A DNA stretch of 64,000 nt from Perognathus longimembris pacificus (GCF_023159225.1 NC_063161.1:811001-875000); one strand, 5' to 3'; shown: positions 32,280 to 43,789, counted from the first letter of the stretch. Translations and numbers: made by a program. The notes: generated by a model from the letters alone, not told the origin.

Positions 32280-34060
32280 GTCAAACGGACAGAGTCGAAG
32301 CTTCTCCCCGCCCCCTCCCCCCGACGGGAGACGGCTCCCGGCCTGGAAACTTGGGTCCTCCCTGCGCTTTGAAGACGCACGCGATCCTGCGGGTAACAGG
32401 TCTCTTCCGGAGGGAAAGCACGTCGGGAGGAGCGGGTCCAGGAAGGCGTCGAAACCCCCGGGATCCAGATCCCAACTTGCAAAGTTTCCTCTCTCGGCGT
32501 CACCACCGGGCCTGGAATTAACGCACGGACGAACCCCGTCCGGTCCAGGGCGCTCGCGCTCGCACAAAGGGACGCGGAACTGCGGCGAAACCCTCGCCTC
32601 CGCGCCCCAGCACCTCGACCGACGGGAAGCAAGGTCCACGAAGGCCGCGTCCCCGCGGAGAGCCCCGGGGACGCCCGGCCGTGCCCGGCGGGGTCCGCCC
32701 GCGCGCCGCGTCCCCGCGCCCAGCTCGGGAAAACGAATCACTTCCCCTTTCCCCCGCGGACCCCGCGGGCGCCGGCGGCGGCTCCGGGGCAGGCGCGGCC
32801 CCGAGGGCGGGCGTGCGGGGCGCCCGGGGACGGACAAAGGGCGCGCGGGCGGCGGCGCGAAGCCGGGTCGGCAGCACGGGCTGCGGGGCGGCGCGGTCGG
32901 GGCCGGGCGCTCGCGGCGGCGGCGGAGGCGGCGGCCCCGACGTGTGGCCCGGGGCTGTGTCACGGCGGCCGAGGCGCCCGCCCGCCCGCGTCCCTCCCGG
33001 CCGGCCCGGCCCGAGCGGCGCCGCGACGTGGCGGGAGCCGGGCCCGCGGGGAGGGGCGCGGCGGCGCGGCGCGGCCCGGGCGGGCGCCTCGGCCCCGGGA
33101 GCCGCAGCTGTCAGCCGGCCCGGCGCGGAGGCCGCCCCGGCGCCCCGGCGGACAAAGGCGCGGCCCCCCGCCCCGGCCGCGGAGGGCGGCGGGAAGCCCC
33201 GGCGCGGACTCACCTGGGCGCCGGCCGGGCGCGGCGCGGGCCCGCGGGCGGGCAGCGGACGGCGTGGAGGGCGCGCCCATTCATTAGCCGCTTTGTCTGC
33301 CCCCGCCGCCCCTCCCGCCGCTCGGGCCCCGCCGCCCGCGACGCCGCCGGACGCTGCGCCCCTCCCAGGGCCCCGCGCGGCGCGGGGGGCGGGGCCGGGG
33401 CGGGGCCGCCGCGCGCCGGCGCAGTCCGGCGCCCCGGCCCCGCCCGGCGCCCGCGGCGGGGCCCCGTGCTCCGGCCCGCCGAGGATCCCTGGTGGGGCGG
33501 GGCCGGGGCGCCCGCGCAGGCGCGGTCCCCTCCTCTCGCCCCGCCCCTCGGCTCCGCCGGCCGATCGCGCCGGCGCGGTTCGGGGCGTCCCGGGCGCCTC
33601 CGGGAGGTCACGCAGGCGCAGTCTCGCGCTCCCGTCCCCCGGGCGGTCGCCCGCAGACCGGACGGGCGCCGTCGGGCGTCCGTTGGCGGAGCGTGCTGCG
33701 CCGGTCGCGACTTCCGGCCGGGGCTCCCGGCGGGGGGCGGCGGCTCGGCGCCCACCTAACTGCCGTCCGCGGGGCTTCCGGGCTGGGCGTCCGAGCCGGC
33801 TGCGGGCGCGCGTCGGGCCCGCGCCCCGGCCCGCCTCCCCGGGCGGGCGAACACCGCGGCGCGCGCGGGCCCCCGGGCGGGCGGCGGGCGGCGGGCGGCC
33901 TCCGCGGGGCCGAGCTCGCGGGGCGCAGGGACGCGCGCGGTGCCCGTGGCGCCCCCGCCGGCCCCCGCCGCTTCCCCTGTGGCCCCGGGGCTCGCTGGGC
34001 GGCTTCGGACCCTCGGCTCTCGTGTGCGTGCGCGCGTGCTTGAGCTCGGGGCCTGGGCCC
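32280..34060. promoter_or_regulatory. ZBED4: CpG island, ZBED4 promoter
   Basis: About 1.8 kb of very CpG-dense DNA with repeated GC-box-like GGGGCGGGGC strings (3380-3400 bases into the 30-kb block, at 33380-33410 and 33495-33510). Its position, and a perfect minus-strand donor inside it, fit the promoter and first exon of ZBED4. No TATA box is seen. Whether transcription also runs rightwards is unknown. Long proline/arginine-rich frames here reflect GC content. Confidence 0.75.
33214..33300 (-). other. ZBED4: Candidate ZBED4 first (non-coding) exon, 3' edge at 33214
   Basis: On the minus strand CAG|GTGAGT, a perfect donor, falls at 33214/33213 in the CpG island. The upstream edge (transcription start) cannot be read; 33300 is only a placeholder. 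Human ZBED4 also has a distant 5' UTR exon. Confidence 0.45.
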
Positions 34061-35372
34061 CCCGCCCCCCCACCTCCCCGGGGGTCACAGCCTCCCCCCT
34101 GCCCCCGCCTCCCCGGGGGTCACAGCCTCTCCCCTTGCCCCCCCACGTCCCCGGGGGTCACAGCCTCTCCCCTTGCCCCCCCACGTCCCCGGGGGTCACA
34201 GCCTCTCCCCGCCCCCCCTCCCCGGGGGTCACAGCCTCTCCCCTTGCCCCCCCACGTCCCCGGGGGTCACAGCCTCTCCCCGCCCCCCCACGTCCCCGGG
34301 GGTCACAGCCTCTCCCCTTGCCCCCCCACGTCCCCGGGGGTCACAGCCTCTCCCCTTGCCCCCCCACGTCCCCGGGGGTCACAGCCTCCCCCCGCCCCCC
34401 CTCCCCGGGGGTCACAGCCTCCCCCCCCGGGGGTCACAGCCTCGCCCTCCCCGGGGGTCACAGCCTCCCCCCTGCCCCCGCCTCCCCGGGGGTCACAGCC
34501 TCTCCCCGCCCCCCTCACCTCCCCGGGGGTCACAGCCTCCCCCCTGCCCCCGCCTCCCCGGGGGTCACAGCCTCTCCCCGCCCCCCTCACCTCCCCGGGG
34601 GTCACAGCCTCTCCCTCCGCCCCCCTCACCTCCCCGGGGGTCACAGCCTCCCCCCTGCCCCCGCCTCCCCGGGGGTCACAGCCTCTCCCCGCCCCCCTCA
34701 CCTCCCCGGGGGTCACAGCCTCTCCCCTGCCCCCGCCTCCCCGGGGGTCACAGCCTCTCCCTCCGCCCCCCTCACCTCCCCGGGGGTCACAGCCTCCCCC
34801 CTGCCCCCGCCTCCCCGGGGGTCACAGCCTCGCCCCCCCACGTCCCCGGGGGTCACAGCCTCTCCCCGCCCCCCCACGTCCCCGGGGGTCACAGCCTCTC
34901 CCCTTGCCCCCCCACGTCCCCGGGGGTCACAGCCTCCCCCCGCCCCCCCTCCCCGGGGGTCACAGCCTCCCCCCCCGGGGGTCACAGCCTCGCCTTCCCC
35001 GGGGGTCACAGCCTCTCCCCCCGCCCCCCCTCCCCGGGGGTCACAGCCTCCCCCCCCCGGGGGTCACAGCCTCGCCCTCCCCGGTGGTCACAGCCTCTCC
35101 CCCCGCCCCCCCACACCTCCCTGGGGTCACAGCCTCGCCCCCCCACCTCCCGGGGGTCACAGCCTCCCCCCCGGGGGTCACAGCCTCGCCCTCCCCGGGG
35201 GTCACAGCCTCTCCCCCCGCCCCCCCCCACCTCCCCGGGGTCACAGCCTCGCCCCCCCACCTCCCGGGGGTCACAGCCTCTTCCCCCGCCCCCCACCTCC
35301 CCGGGGGTCACAGCCTCGCCCCGCCTCCCCACCTCCCCGGGGGGTCACAGCCTCCCCCCCCCCCCCCCCCCC
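34061..35372. repeat. C-rich minisatellite, about 39 units with core GGGGGTCACAGCCTC
   Basis: I count 39 copies of GTCACAGCCT in about 1.3 kb, on average every 33-34 nt. Units are of several lengths (about 25 to 40 nt), with variable C-rich spacers such as CCCCTTGCCCCCCCACGTCC, CTGCCCCCGCCT and CGCCCCCCTCACCT. The spacer types recur in blocks, which suggests higher-order duplication. A 19-C run ends the array at 35354-35372. The array directly abuts the ZBED4 CpG island. Confidence 0.96.
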
Positions 35373-35399
35373 GCCCCGCGTTTCGGTGTCTCCTGGGAG

Positions 35400-36525
35400 G
35401 TAAGAGGCTCCGGGGCTTTGCTGCCTTTCCACCCTCAGCCCCCTGAGCACCCAGGCGACCCGCGACGGCCCCTGCACCCGCGGCCCTGCCTTGCCTACTG
35501 GGGGGAACGAGGCGCAGCGGCTCACTCTCTAAGCCTCCATTAGCCCACTGAGCAGCTGCCTGCCGGGCACTCTTCTTACCTTGCTACCTGCTGGCCGACA
35601 GTCCCGAACAAAGGATTATTTTTCTTCTTTTGAAGTAGTTGGGGAGGTGGGGCCGGTCACCTGAGAGGGACCCAGCGATGCGGGGGGAGGGGGGTGGCTG
35701 GGGGGGGAGGGGGTGGCCTGGCTCTGCAGCTTTCAGGAGCTGGCACAAAAGACAGGTGTCAGCCAGGTGTGCAGGGAGTAGTCTGTGTGCCATCCCCAGT
35801 ACTGCAGAAAAGAAGCAAAACCGAAAACAGGATAGCTCTGATTTTGTTTTTTTTTGGGGGGGGGAGCGATAAGATTTGTTCGTTTGTTCAAGACAATTTA
35901 TACTTGTTGCCATTTTTGTGATGCTAGCTTTACAGTTCTTGTAAGTTCCAATGGGGATTCGTCTCCATGTTGACATCTCTTATCAAATTATGAGTTTCCC
36001 GGTTCTTGGTTTGAGAAGTCTCCTTCTGATAGTGTAGACAGCTTGGATATTTTGTTAGGAGTCTGGTCCTACTTAAGCATTCCCTGTCACTTTAGGAGGC
36101 ATCCGTCTGTAGTACGGGACATCCTGGCCCATTACCCTGGGTTGTGGTTAACATGGCGACCAAGTTTTCAGAGCCTTTCTTTGCCTTCCTGTTCGGATCT
36201 GTTGTGGTCTTGTGCCATGGGGGCGAACTGCCTGAGGGATGGAGGTGCTCCTCACTGTGCCCAGAGCTGCTGAGGGAGGGAGGAACGCCGCTGGTGTGTG
36301 GTAGGTACTGCCGCAGATCCTGCTTTATCCCCGCTGACTTCCCTAGGGTTGGTGCTTGGGGAGACTTACCTGGTCACCTGCTGTTGGCAGTGCTGGGCCT
36401 GGCCAGCCTGCTTCCCAAGCACACAGTTCAGAGTCCTGTCATTGCTGGAGTTAGCTGCAGGAGCAGGGAGGACTCCGTCCTCATCATCTAATCCTGAACT
36501 AGCAGTTTCGGTGTTTTTTTTCTTG
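35400..36525. other. ZBED4-BRD1 intergenic DNA with no recognised feature
   Basis: Contains G-runs (35680-35710, 35853-35862). The rest is AT-balanced sequence without recognised exons. Confidence 0.4.
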
Positions 36526-36527
36526 TT

Positions 36528-36719
36528 GTTGTTCCTGGGGCTTGAACTCTGGGCCTGGGCAGTGTCCCTGACCTCTTCAGCTCAAGGCTAGCACTTTATC
36601 ACTACCACTTGAGCCACAATCCCACTTCTGGATAAGAGTCGCTGGCTTTGAACCGCATTCCTCAGATCTTAGCCTCCTGAGTAGCTAGGATTACAGGCAT
36701 GAGCCACTGGTGCCCGGCC
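36528..36719 (-). mobile_element. B1-dID SINE
   Basis: An antisense dimer, TTCCTGGGGCTTGAACTCTG to GCATGAGCCACTGGTGCCC. Confidence 0.82.
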
Positions 36720-36784
36720 GCCGTCTCTAATTTTATTTAACTTTTCCTATATGTAATTATTCAGTGTATTTTTCTTTTCTTTTT

Positions 36785-36977
36785 TTGTGCCAGTCCAGGG
36801 GCTTGGACTCAAGGCTCAAGCACTGTCCCTGGCTTCTCCTTGCTCAAGGCTAGCACTCTACCACTTGAGCCACAGGGTCACTTTGGCATTTTCTGTTTAT
36901 GTGGTGCTGAGGAATCAAACACAGGACCTCATGCATGCAAGGCAAGCATTTTACCACCAAGCCACATTCCCAGTCCC
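36785..36977 (-). mobile_element. IDL-Geo SINE
   Basis: An antisense dimer, GTGCCAGTCCAGGGGCTTGG to CCACATTCCCAGTCCC. Confidence 0.85.
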
Positions 36978-37041
36978 TGTTTTCATTTTCATTTTGGTCA
37001 TACCCCCAAGTCTGTTGCATTTGGCTTTGGGGTTTTGTGTG

Positions 37042-37541
37042 TGCTGGTTCTGGGGCTTGAACTCAGGGACTTGCACTTTGACTTGGCTTTTCTACTCCAG
37101 GTTGGATTCTGCCACTTGAGTTGTTGCAGAAAGGCAGAATGGCAAGAAACCAAGTGACACTCGTAGAGCCACACCTCCACTTCTAGCTTTTTGCCAGATA
37201 AGACTCTCTTAGATTTGTTTGTTTGGAATGGCTTCAAACTGTGGTCCTCAGATCTCAGACTCCTCTAAATAGCTAGAAGTACAGGCTACTGTAATTTTTT
37301 TTGGCCAGTCCTGGGCCTTGGACTCAGGACCTGGGCACTGTCCCTGGCTTCTTTCTGCTCAAGGCTAGCACTCTGCCACTTGAGCCACAGCGCCACTTCT
37401 GGCCGTTTTCTGTATATGGGGTGCTGGGGAATTGAACCCAGGGCTTCAGGTATACGGGGCAGGCACTCTACCACTAGGCCATATCCCCAGCCCAGGCTAC
37501 TGTAATTTTATAATGTTTCCGAGCCACTGGTTCCTGGCTCC
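37042..37541 (-). mobile_element. B1-dID SINE (outer), split by IDL-Geo
   Basis: The antisense right monomer (with an unrelated insert at about 37122-37165) and most of B1 lie at 37042-37298. The B1 5' end (GAGCCACTGGTTCCTGGCTC) resumes at 37510-37541. Confidence 0.75.
37299..37492 (-). mobile_element. IDL-Geo SINE (inner) with 17-bp target-site duplication
   Basis: Flanked by CAGGCTACTGTAATTTT at 37282-37298 and 37493-37509. It is inserted in the B1 part of an older B1-dID. Confidence 0.9.
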
Positions 37542-37946
37542 ATTTGTTTTTATTGTCATGTAATATCTGCCTATGGATGTACTACATCTTATTTCCCTAT
37601 TCATCAGTCATTCTTATTCTTTGGGTTCTTTGACTCGTACTGCTACGAATCTTCACATCACACCTCTCACACAAGAAATGGATTTCTATTTCTTTTTGGA
37701 ATGAAGCTGCAGCATCATGCACTAACTTCATGCTTAACATTTTGAGGAACTAGTCATTGTGAAGGTCCTGGTGTCTTCATGTCTTGATCAAAATTTGCTC
37801 TCTGAGTTTTTGGTTCTTGTCTTCCTGATGTGCAGCAGCATCTTTGTGGGTTGCACTTGCAGGTCCCTGGGGCTTAGGATATACTCATCTCTCCATTGCT
37901 CATTGGCTCTTTGTATATCTCCTTGGGAGGGAGGAATGTCTGTTTA

Positions 37947-37949
<3 letters not shown>

Positions 37950-37989
<40 letters not shown>
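37950..37989. repeat. (GT)n microsatellite
   Basis: About 19 GT units directly before the antisense 3' end of the following SINE, so it probably grew from the SINE tail. Confidence 0.95.
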
Positions 37990-37993
37990 AGTG

Positions 37994-38216
37994 TCAGTCC
38001 TGGGGCTTGAACTTTGATGGCCTGGGTGCTGCCCCTGGCACTCAAGGCCAGCACTCTACCACTTGAGCTACAGCTCGACTTGCGGCTTTTTGGTAGTTAA
38101 TTGGAGATAAGAGGCTCAGGAACTTTCCTGCCTGGGCTGGCTTTGAACTGATTCTCAGAGCTAAGCCTTCCGAGTAGCTAGGGTTACAGGCATGAGCCAC
38201 CAATGCCTGGCTAAGT
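37994..38216 (-). mobile_element. B1-dID SINE
   Basis: An antisense dimer, GTCAGTCCTGGGGCTTGAAC to GAGCCACCAATGCCTGGCT. Confidence 0.85.
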
Positions 38217-38289
38217 TGCCCATCTTTAGTGGGATTGGCTATTTTCTTGCTGTTCAGCAGAAGGCCTTGGCTTTCTTTCTGAGGAGCAC

Positions 38290-39070
38290 GGGAGGTGGGC
38301 AGTTTGCAGCACAGGAGTGACAGATCATCTGGGCTGCTGGGTGAAGATAGAGGGGGCTTGGTCAGGCCCTGGGGTAATGGAGGATGGATGATTTAGGGCT
38401 GTCAGGATGCACTATGAAGAAGGAGCCTACAAAATCTGCTGTGGGCTCCCTGTAACTGACCCCCTGCATTCAGGTCCTCAGCTAATGTGGAGGACCACAG
38501 GATAGGTGTCGTAAAGCAACAGGAATGTATTGTCCTCCCCTCGGGAGGCCAGACAGCTGAAGTGAGTGTCAGAAGGACTGCCGCCGCCTCCTCCTGGGCC
38601 TCTCCCAGGGATGCCGCCTCTCTGAACTCCTTCCTGGTGGCTGTCCGGTGCATCCTGGCTCCGGCCACACGGTTGTCTTCTGGGACACGCGTCACAGGGT
38701 TAAGGCTTAGTGACCTGCTCTCGATTAGACATGATTCACAACTGTGGCTGAGGACTTCAGACATCTTTCCAGGAGACACAGTTCTGCTCACAGCTGAGGG
38801 GGACAAAGTCCAAGAGGCTTGTCAGACATGAAGAGCAGGTGCTGAGGGGGTAGCTGGATTCAGGAGCTGTCAACACATAATTTTCAAGAAGTTAAAAGCA
38901 TGACTCATATAACTAGAGTGAGCCTGTGTCAGGGACTTATTTAATCATCAATGAGGAAAGCCAGCACAATGGCCAGGCTGATTCAGAGACCAGACAGAGG
39001 GAAGTATTTGTAGTGACTGAAAAAGCTTTCTAAAGTAAGCATGTTAATCTATATGGAAAAAAAAAAAGGA
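38290..39070. other. Intergenic DNA, possible MaLR/MLT-type LTR relic
   Basis: 38490-38580 (AAAGCAACAGGAATGTATTG, GGAGGCCAGACAGCTGAAGT) resembles antisense MLT1-type LTR sequence. The rest is not recognised. Confidence 0.35.
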
Positions 39071-39077
39071 TAAAGTG

Positions 39078-39542
39078 AGTCAGGTGCTGGTGACTCACAC
39101 CTGTAGTTCTAGCAGCTTAGGAGGCTGAGCTATGAGGATTGTGGCACAAAGCTAGCCCAGGCAGGAAAGTCTGTGAGATTCTTCTCTTTTTTGTTGTTGT
39201 TGTTTTGTTTTTTTGCCAGTCCTGGGGCTTGGACTCAGGGCTTGAGCACTGTCCCTGGCTTCTTTTTGCTCAAGGTTAGTACTTTACCACTTGAGCCACA
39301 GCGCCACTTCTGGCCTTTTCTATATATGTGGTGCTGAGGAATCGAACCCAGGGCTTCGTGTTTACGAGGCGAGGACTTTATCACTAGGCCACATTCCCAG
39401 CCTGTCTGTGAGATTCTTATCTCCAGCTAATCCCCCCAAAGCTAGAAATGGAGCATGGCTCAAGTGGTAGAGTGCTAGCCTTGTACAAAACAGTTCCGAA
39501 ACTGGGCCCAGGCCCTGAGTTCAAGTCCAGGACTAGCAAATA
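39078..39542 (+). mobile_element. B1-dID SINE (outer), split by an opposite IDL-Geo
   Basis: Left part at 39078-39183 (GTGACTCACACCTGTAGTTC). The right part continues at 39404-39542 (CATGGCTCAAGTGGTAGAGT). Confidence 0.88.
39184..39403 (-). mobile_element. IDL-Geo SINE (inner) with 15-bp target-site duplication
   Basis: Flanked by GTCTGTGAGATTCTT at 39169-39183 and 39404-39418. It lies opposite to its host SINE and has a T-rich left edge. Confidence 0.9.
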
Positions 39543-39549
39543 AACAAGG

Positions 39550-40127
39550 CAAACCAAAAAAAAACAAGAACAACAAATGTTTAATGCCTTTATAGGGCCT
39601 TTAAACTGCCATTTCTTTTTTAAATGAAGCTAACACATTAGTAAGCAAAATTCATTTGCGATGCCATCAAGCAAGATGTGCCCATACCAAGTTGTAAACT
39701 GTTGTAATTAGTAGTGCCTAAGTAAGTTCAATGGCGTGCCTCACCTGGGCAGGCCTGCGGGACCGCGCTCAGCACACTACTGAGAAGACACAGCTGCCCT
39801 TTGCCCAGCCTGAGGTTTTAGGTCTTTGTTTCTGCCGGCTTCGGAAAGCCACTTTTCCTGTGTGCCGATCTGATTCATCCACAGGGGCGCTTTAAGAAGT
39901 GGTAATTAATGCGGATGAACATTCTCGTTATGTGGCACATCTAAGCTGTATGTTACGAAAGACCAAGACCAGAAAATCAACTCAGTCTAGAGGTGTCATT
40001 ACGAGGACTGAGATGATTCTTAACGTCTGAGATGATTCCTTAATTTCCTCTGCTACACCTCAGGAAATGGAGCCAAACTAACTTCCCTCCTTTTGCCTGC
40101 CTTTCTTGTGCATGGAGGTAAGGTGGA
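39550..40127. other. Intergenic DNA with no recognised feature
   Basis: Unique-looking sequence, possibly conserved non-coding DNA (39600-40080 is SINE-free). No exon was recognised. Confidence 0.35.
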
Positions 40128-40354
40128 TTTTTTTGTCTTTTGTGCTTGAATTCTGGGCCTAGGTACTGTCCATGAGCTGCTTTTGCTCAACACTAGTGCT
40201 CTACCACTTGAGCCACAGTGCCACTTTTTTCTGAGTGGTTCATTAGAGATTTAAGCCTCACAGACTTTCCTGTCCCGGCTGGCTTTGAACCATGGTCCTT
40301 ATATCTCAGCTTCCTGAGTAGCTAGGATTAGAGGTGTGAGCCACTGGTGCTGGG
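40128..40354 (-). mobile_element. B1-dID SINE
   Basis: An antisense dimer, GTGCTTGAATTCTGGGCCTA to GTGAGCCACTGGTGCTGGGC. Confidence 0.82.
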
Positions 40355-40359
40355 CTGTG

Positions 40360-42225
40360 GAGGTAAGTTTGTTCTCTTGGGGCTCAGTGTCTGCCAGGGT
40401 TCTTGGCTTGCCAAAGCAAGAACCTTCCTTACCACTCGTAGGACTGAGGTACTGTACCTCAGAGTACAGGGTCTAGCCATTGTGGGCACTGTGATTCAAC
40501 CCTGGCCCCTTCACTGTGGATGTGTCATGAAATTTATCTCTAGAATAAATTATTATTTAGCCACAGTGGGTCTGGCTCACATGAAGCTTATTCTTAAATA
40601 GTATATCCACCTAAGGCTTTAGTCACACAATTTGATAATCTTATGAAGTGGGGACTAATGTCTATTAACAGGAAAGGTTGGTTAAGACTATTTCCCCCAA
40701 GTTCTTCATTAAGAAAAATAGTATTTTAGAATGTTTCATATGTTTGAGAAAACATAGACTATTGAAATAAAGGTTAGAGATATATCAAGAAGACAAAAAG
40801 CTGTATTTTATTCTTGCCAGAAAATAGACCCTTGAAAACAAAACCCAGTAACACCCTTGTCCTTGTGTCTGTGCTTCCAGCAAGCAGATTGAATGTGGGG
40901 GCAGGGGCAGTGGCAGTGATGTCTGCAGAGTTGGGCTTTTGGCTGGTGCACAAGTAGGGGGCGGTGGGTGTTGTGTCTGCGGCAGCCCAGAGGTGGTTTC
41001 ATACAAGGGACTGGCTCAGTGGATGCATGGAAACGTGTCAAAGTTGAGTTAGTGAAAGGGAAAGACAGAACGAACTCCGTGTTAGGCTGGAATATGAACT
41101 GGAGGTTTGTTTAAAAAGCAAAAAGTGCATAGGTGTGTGCATACGTGTGTACTTTGCATTTCACAGTTCTCTGTGCGCTCAGTACTCTTCTGTGAGTGGC
41201 TTCTTCCCTTTAGCATCGTGTATTTGAAATGTAGCCACATGGCTGCCGGTGGTTGAGCTGTTCTCCCCTCCCCCCTCCCCAGACTGGGCCTCAACTCTCT
41301 ATGGGATGTTTTTGCTCCTGCTTTGCTGGTGCTCTATCACTTGAGCTATGCCTCCAACCCCACGCTATTCAATTTTAGTACGGTGTGCGCTTCATTATAT
41401 GAAAAACCTCACTTGATTTTTCCATCTTACTGTGGACATTTGAGGCTTTCCCATGTTTTTGTTGTGAAAATAGTTTGAACATCCATGCGGTGTCTCCTGA
41501 TGAAAAGTGTGGTTTCTCCGCATACACTAAGGTGTGGAATGTGCCTATGAGTGTGCATGGACTTACCCCTAAACATGAGCATAGGCAGCTGGCGTCTCCC
41601 AGAGTGGCCACAACCGCCCCCACACAACGCGTACCTCTTCGAGTGTGACTCGGACAATTGTGCGTCACGGGGAGTATGTCCAGATTTCAGGGAAGGGAGT
41701 GTGGGGTGCACAGACCTCATGACTGTGGCAGACGAAATTCCAAGTAATGAGAAAGGGGATGAGGGTCCCATCTGCTTTTCTTGGGACTCTCTTATTTCTG
41801 GAACACAGGGAGCCTCCCAAGGCCCCCCAGCCCACGGCTTACGCCAGGCCGCCGGTGGTGCCATTGCGCCATTTTGGTGATGTCTCAGGGTACAGAGTTT
41901 TTGAAGTGGTATTTTTGCAGCAATAAATAACATATGTGCAACTTCACGAGGTTGTCCAATAACACTTGGTGGGAATATGAGCTACTTTGTACATGGGCCA
42001 GCAGGATGTGTTTCAGCTGCTCTGCCGTGCACCCCAATCAATCTTGTCCTACTTTTAAGTTTGTGCTCACTGAGTGTGCTTCTAGTTTCAACTCCAAATT
42101 ACACGTAAGGTCATTGGCTTTTTCATACTCTTCCGTGTGCAAGACAGCTGATGGCTCCTTGTGGGTTTCGCCCACCGTCGTAACGGCCAGTTTGTCTCTA
42201 ATGGGTGGGAAAGTGTTCTTTATAA
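40360..42225. other. Intergenic DNA, mostly unrecognised
   Basis: Contains an antisense ID-type fragment at 41277-41362 (CTATCACTTGAGCTATGCCT). No coding exon was recognised. Confidence 0.4.
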
Positions 42226-42236
42226 ATTCAGGATAC

Positions 42237-42487
42237 AGCTGGGCACCAGTGACTCACACCTGTAATCCTAGCGTCTCTGGAGGCTGAGATCTGATGATGG
42301 TGGTTTGAAACCAGCCTGAGCAGGAAAATCCCTGTGAGACTCTTATCTCCAATTACCCACTCAAAGCTGGTAGTGTCACTGTGGCTCAAAGTGGCAGAGT
42401 GCTAGCCTTGAGCAAAAGAGTTCAGGGACAGTGCCCAGGCCCTCAGTTCAAGCCCCACAACCGACTAAAAACAAAGCAAAAAAAAAG
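42237..42487 (+). mobile_element. B1-dID SINE with 11-bp target-site duplication
   Basis: Flanked by TTCAGGATACA at about 42226-42236 and 42488-42498. Both monomers are complete. Confidence 0.87.
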
Positions 42488-42624
42488 TTCAGGATACACC
42501 ACGTGCAAGTTGTGTACGCTGCAAATATGTTCCAGGTTTTCATTCTTCATTCTCATACATTCTCCTACTACATCTTCCCCACCACCCCCTCAGCCCCCGC
42601 CCCCTATGCCTTTGTTGACCTCAG

Positions 42625-43022
42625 CGTCTGTTGGTATGGAGTCTCAGCAACCTTTTTTCCCCTGTGGTTTGTCTAGAATCTTGATCTTCCTAATCTCAGC
42701 CTCCCAAGCACACACCATCATGTTCAGGCATTGGCTGAGAAGTGAGGTCAACTTGAACCAAGACCCTCCCGACCCGAGCCTCTCAAATAGCTGACACTTG
42801 TTCTACACTGCCTTTTGAGAAACAAGAATGGAGTTTAACTTTTCTGTTCTATTTCAAATGCATTTTTCAGTTGTGTTGTTTTCACAAATAAAATTGTCTC
42901 AAGAACAAAATGAGTGTTTTATTTTATTTTTAACTAAGTCTTTCTAGCAAAAGCTGGTCTTGAACTTGAGATCTGTTGCCAAAGCCTCCTAAGTGCTAGG
43001 ATTACCAAGCACCACACCTGCT
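42625..43022 (-). mobile_element. Two old antisense B1 copies
   Basis: 42625-42735 (CTAATCTCAGCCTCCCAAGC) and 42925-43022 (CCTCCTAAGTGCTAGGATTA). Confidence 0.6.
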
Positions 43023-43682
43023 CAAATAAGTGAATTCTAAGCCCTTGACAAGTTTGGCTGGAAGCAGGGGGCAAAGGCCAATCGTGTGCCTACATTGAAA
43101 TAATTCATTTTGGGGTCACCAGCAACTTGAGGGAATGGATCTGTGACACCTATCAGGTAGAGGAGATATGTTTGTAACACGTTCCAATCTTAAAATGAAT
43201 CATTTAATCAGTTCTCCAATTACTTGTGTTCAAACTTATTTCTGCTGTGTCCTGTTGTGTTCCTTATTGGCTGTGTTGTCTTTTACCCTTGTCTTGCTGC
43301 TTGTTTTTGCTATCAGTTTTTCCTTGTCTTTTTTCCCCACATTTGGTGTGAAAGCTGTAAGTCATGTTTTCACTTCTCTAGTAGAAACTTTGATATTTTA
43401 ATATTCTAACCCCTTTCTCCTATGGACTAAAGTCCTCTAACCAAGCAGCCTGAGAACTGTGCAGTTTGCTCTCGCTGCCCCTTCAACTTCCACACTAAGT
43501 TCGTCTGAGATTTTCTTAGGTGTCGATATCGGATGTTAACACCCATATCCCACTCAGTTTGCTAAGGGACATGGCATGGATTCTGGTAGAAGGTTTGGAC
43601 TCAGGATCTTATTCTTGATGGGTATAGATAGCCATTTTTTTTGCTTTTATGCATGCACATGCATGTGCACAGGCATGTGTGT

Positions 43683-43787
43683 TTTCAAGTAGGGTCTTGT
43701 TTTTTTGTCTGAGCTGGTTTGGACCTCAATCCTTTTAATATTTCCAATGTAGGAATGACAGGCATGCTCTACCATGCCTAGTCTCTT
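43683..43787 (-). mobile_element. Old antisense B1 copy
   Basis: AAGTAGGGTCTTGTTTTTTT to GGCATGCTCTACCATGCCTA. Confidence 0.55.
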
Positions 43788-43789
43788 AT

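Larger units (their letters stand above)
15471..33207 (-). other. ZBED4: ZBED4 first intron (inferred)
   Basis: An interval of about 18 kb between the coding exon and the CpG island. It contains SINEs, old L1 and LTR relics and no coding exon that I recognise. The inference rests on a perfect minus-strand donor in the CpG island (CAG|GTGAGT at 33214/33213) and on human ZBED4 having a distant 5' exon. Confidence 0.6.
37550..38285 (-). mobile_element. Old L1 fragment, interrupted
   Basis: 37550-37950 and 38217-38285 resemble the antisense 3' part of old L1 (CTTAACATTTTGAGGAACTA, CTTTGTATATCTCCTTGG). The gap holds a GT repeat and a B1-dID. Confidence 0.6.

Noticed and set aside
34061..35372. 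CRISPR-like array of repeats and spacers
   Set aside because: Unit lengths vary, spacers are low-complexity and recurrent, there are no cas genes and the host DNA is mammalian.
32681..35446. A 921-residue plus-strand open frame and several of 400-490 residues, proline/arginine-rich
   Set aside because: They run through the CpG island and the C-rich minisatellite, where stop codons are rare in every frame. They have no homology that I recognise.
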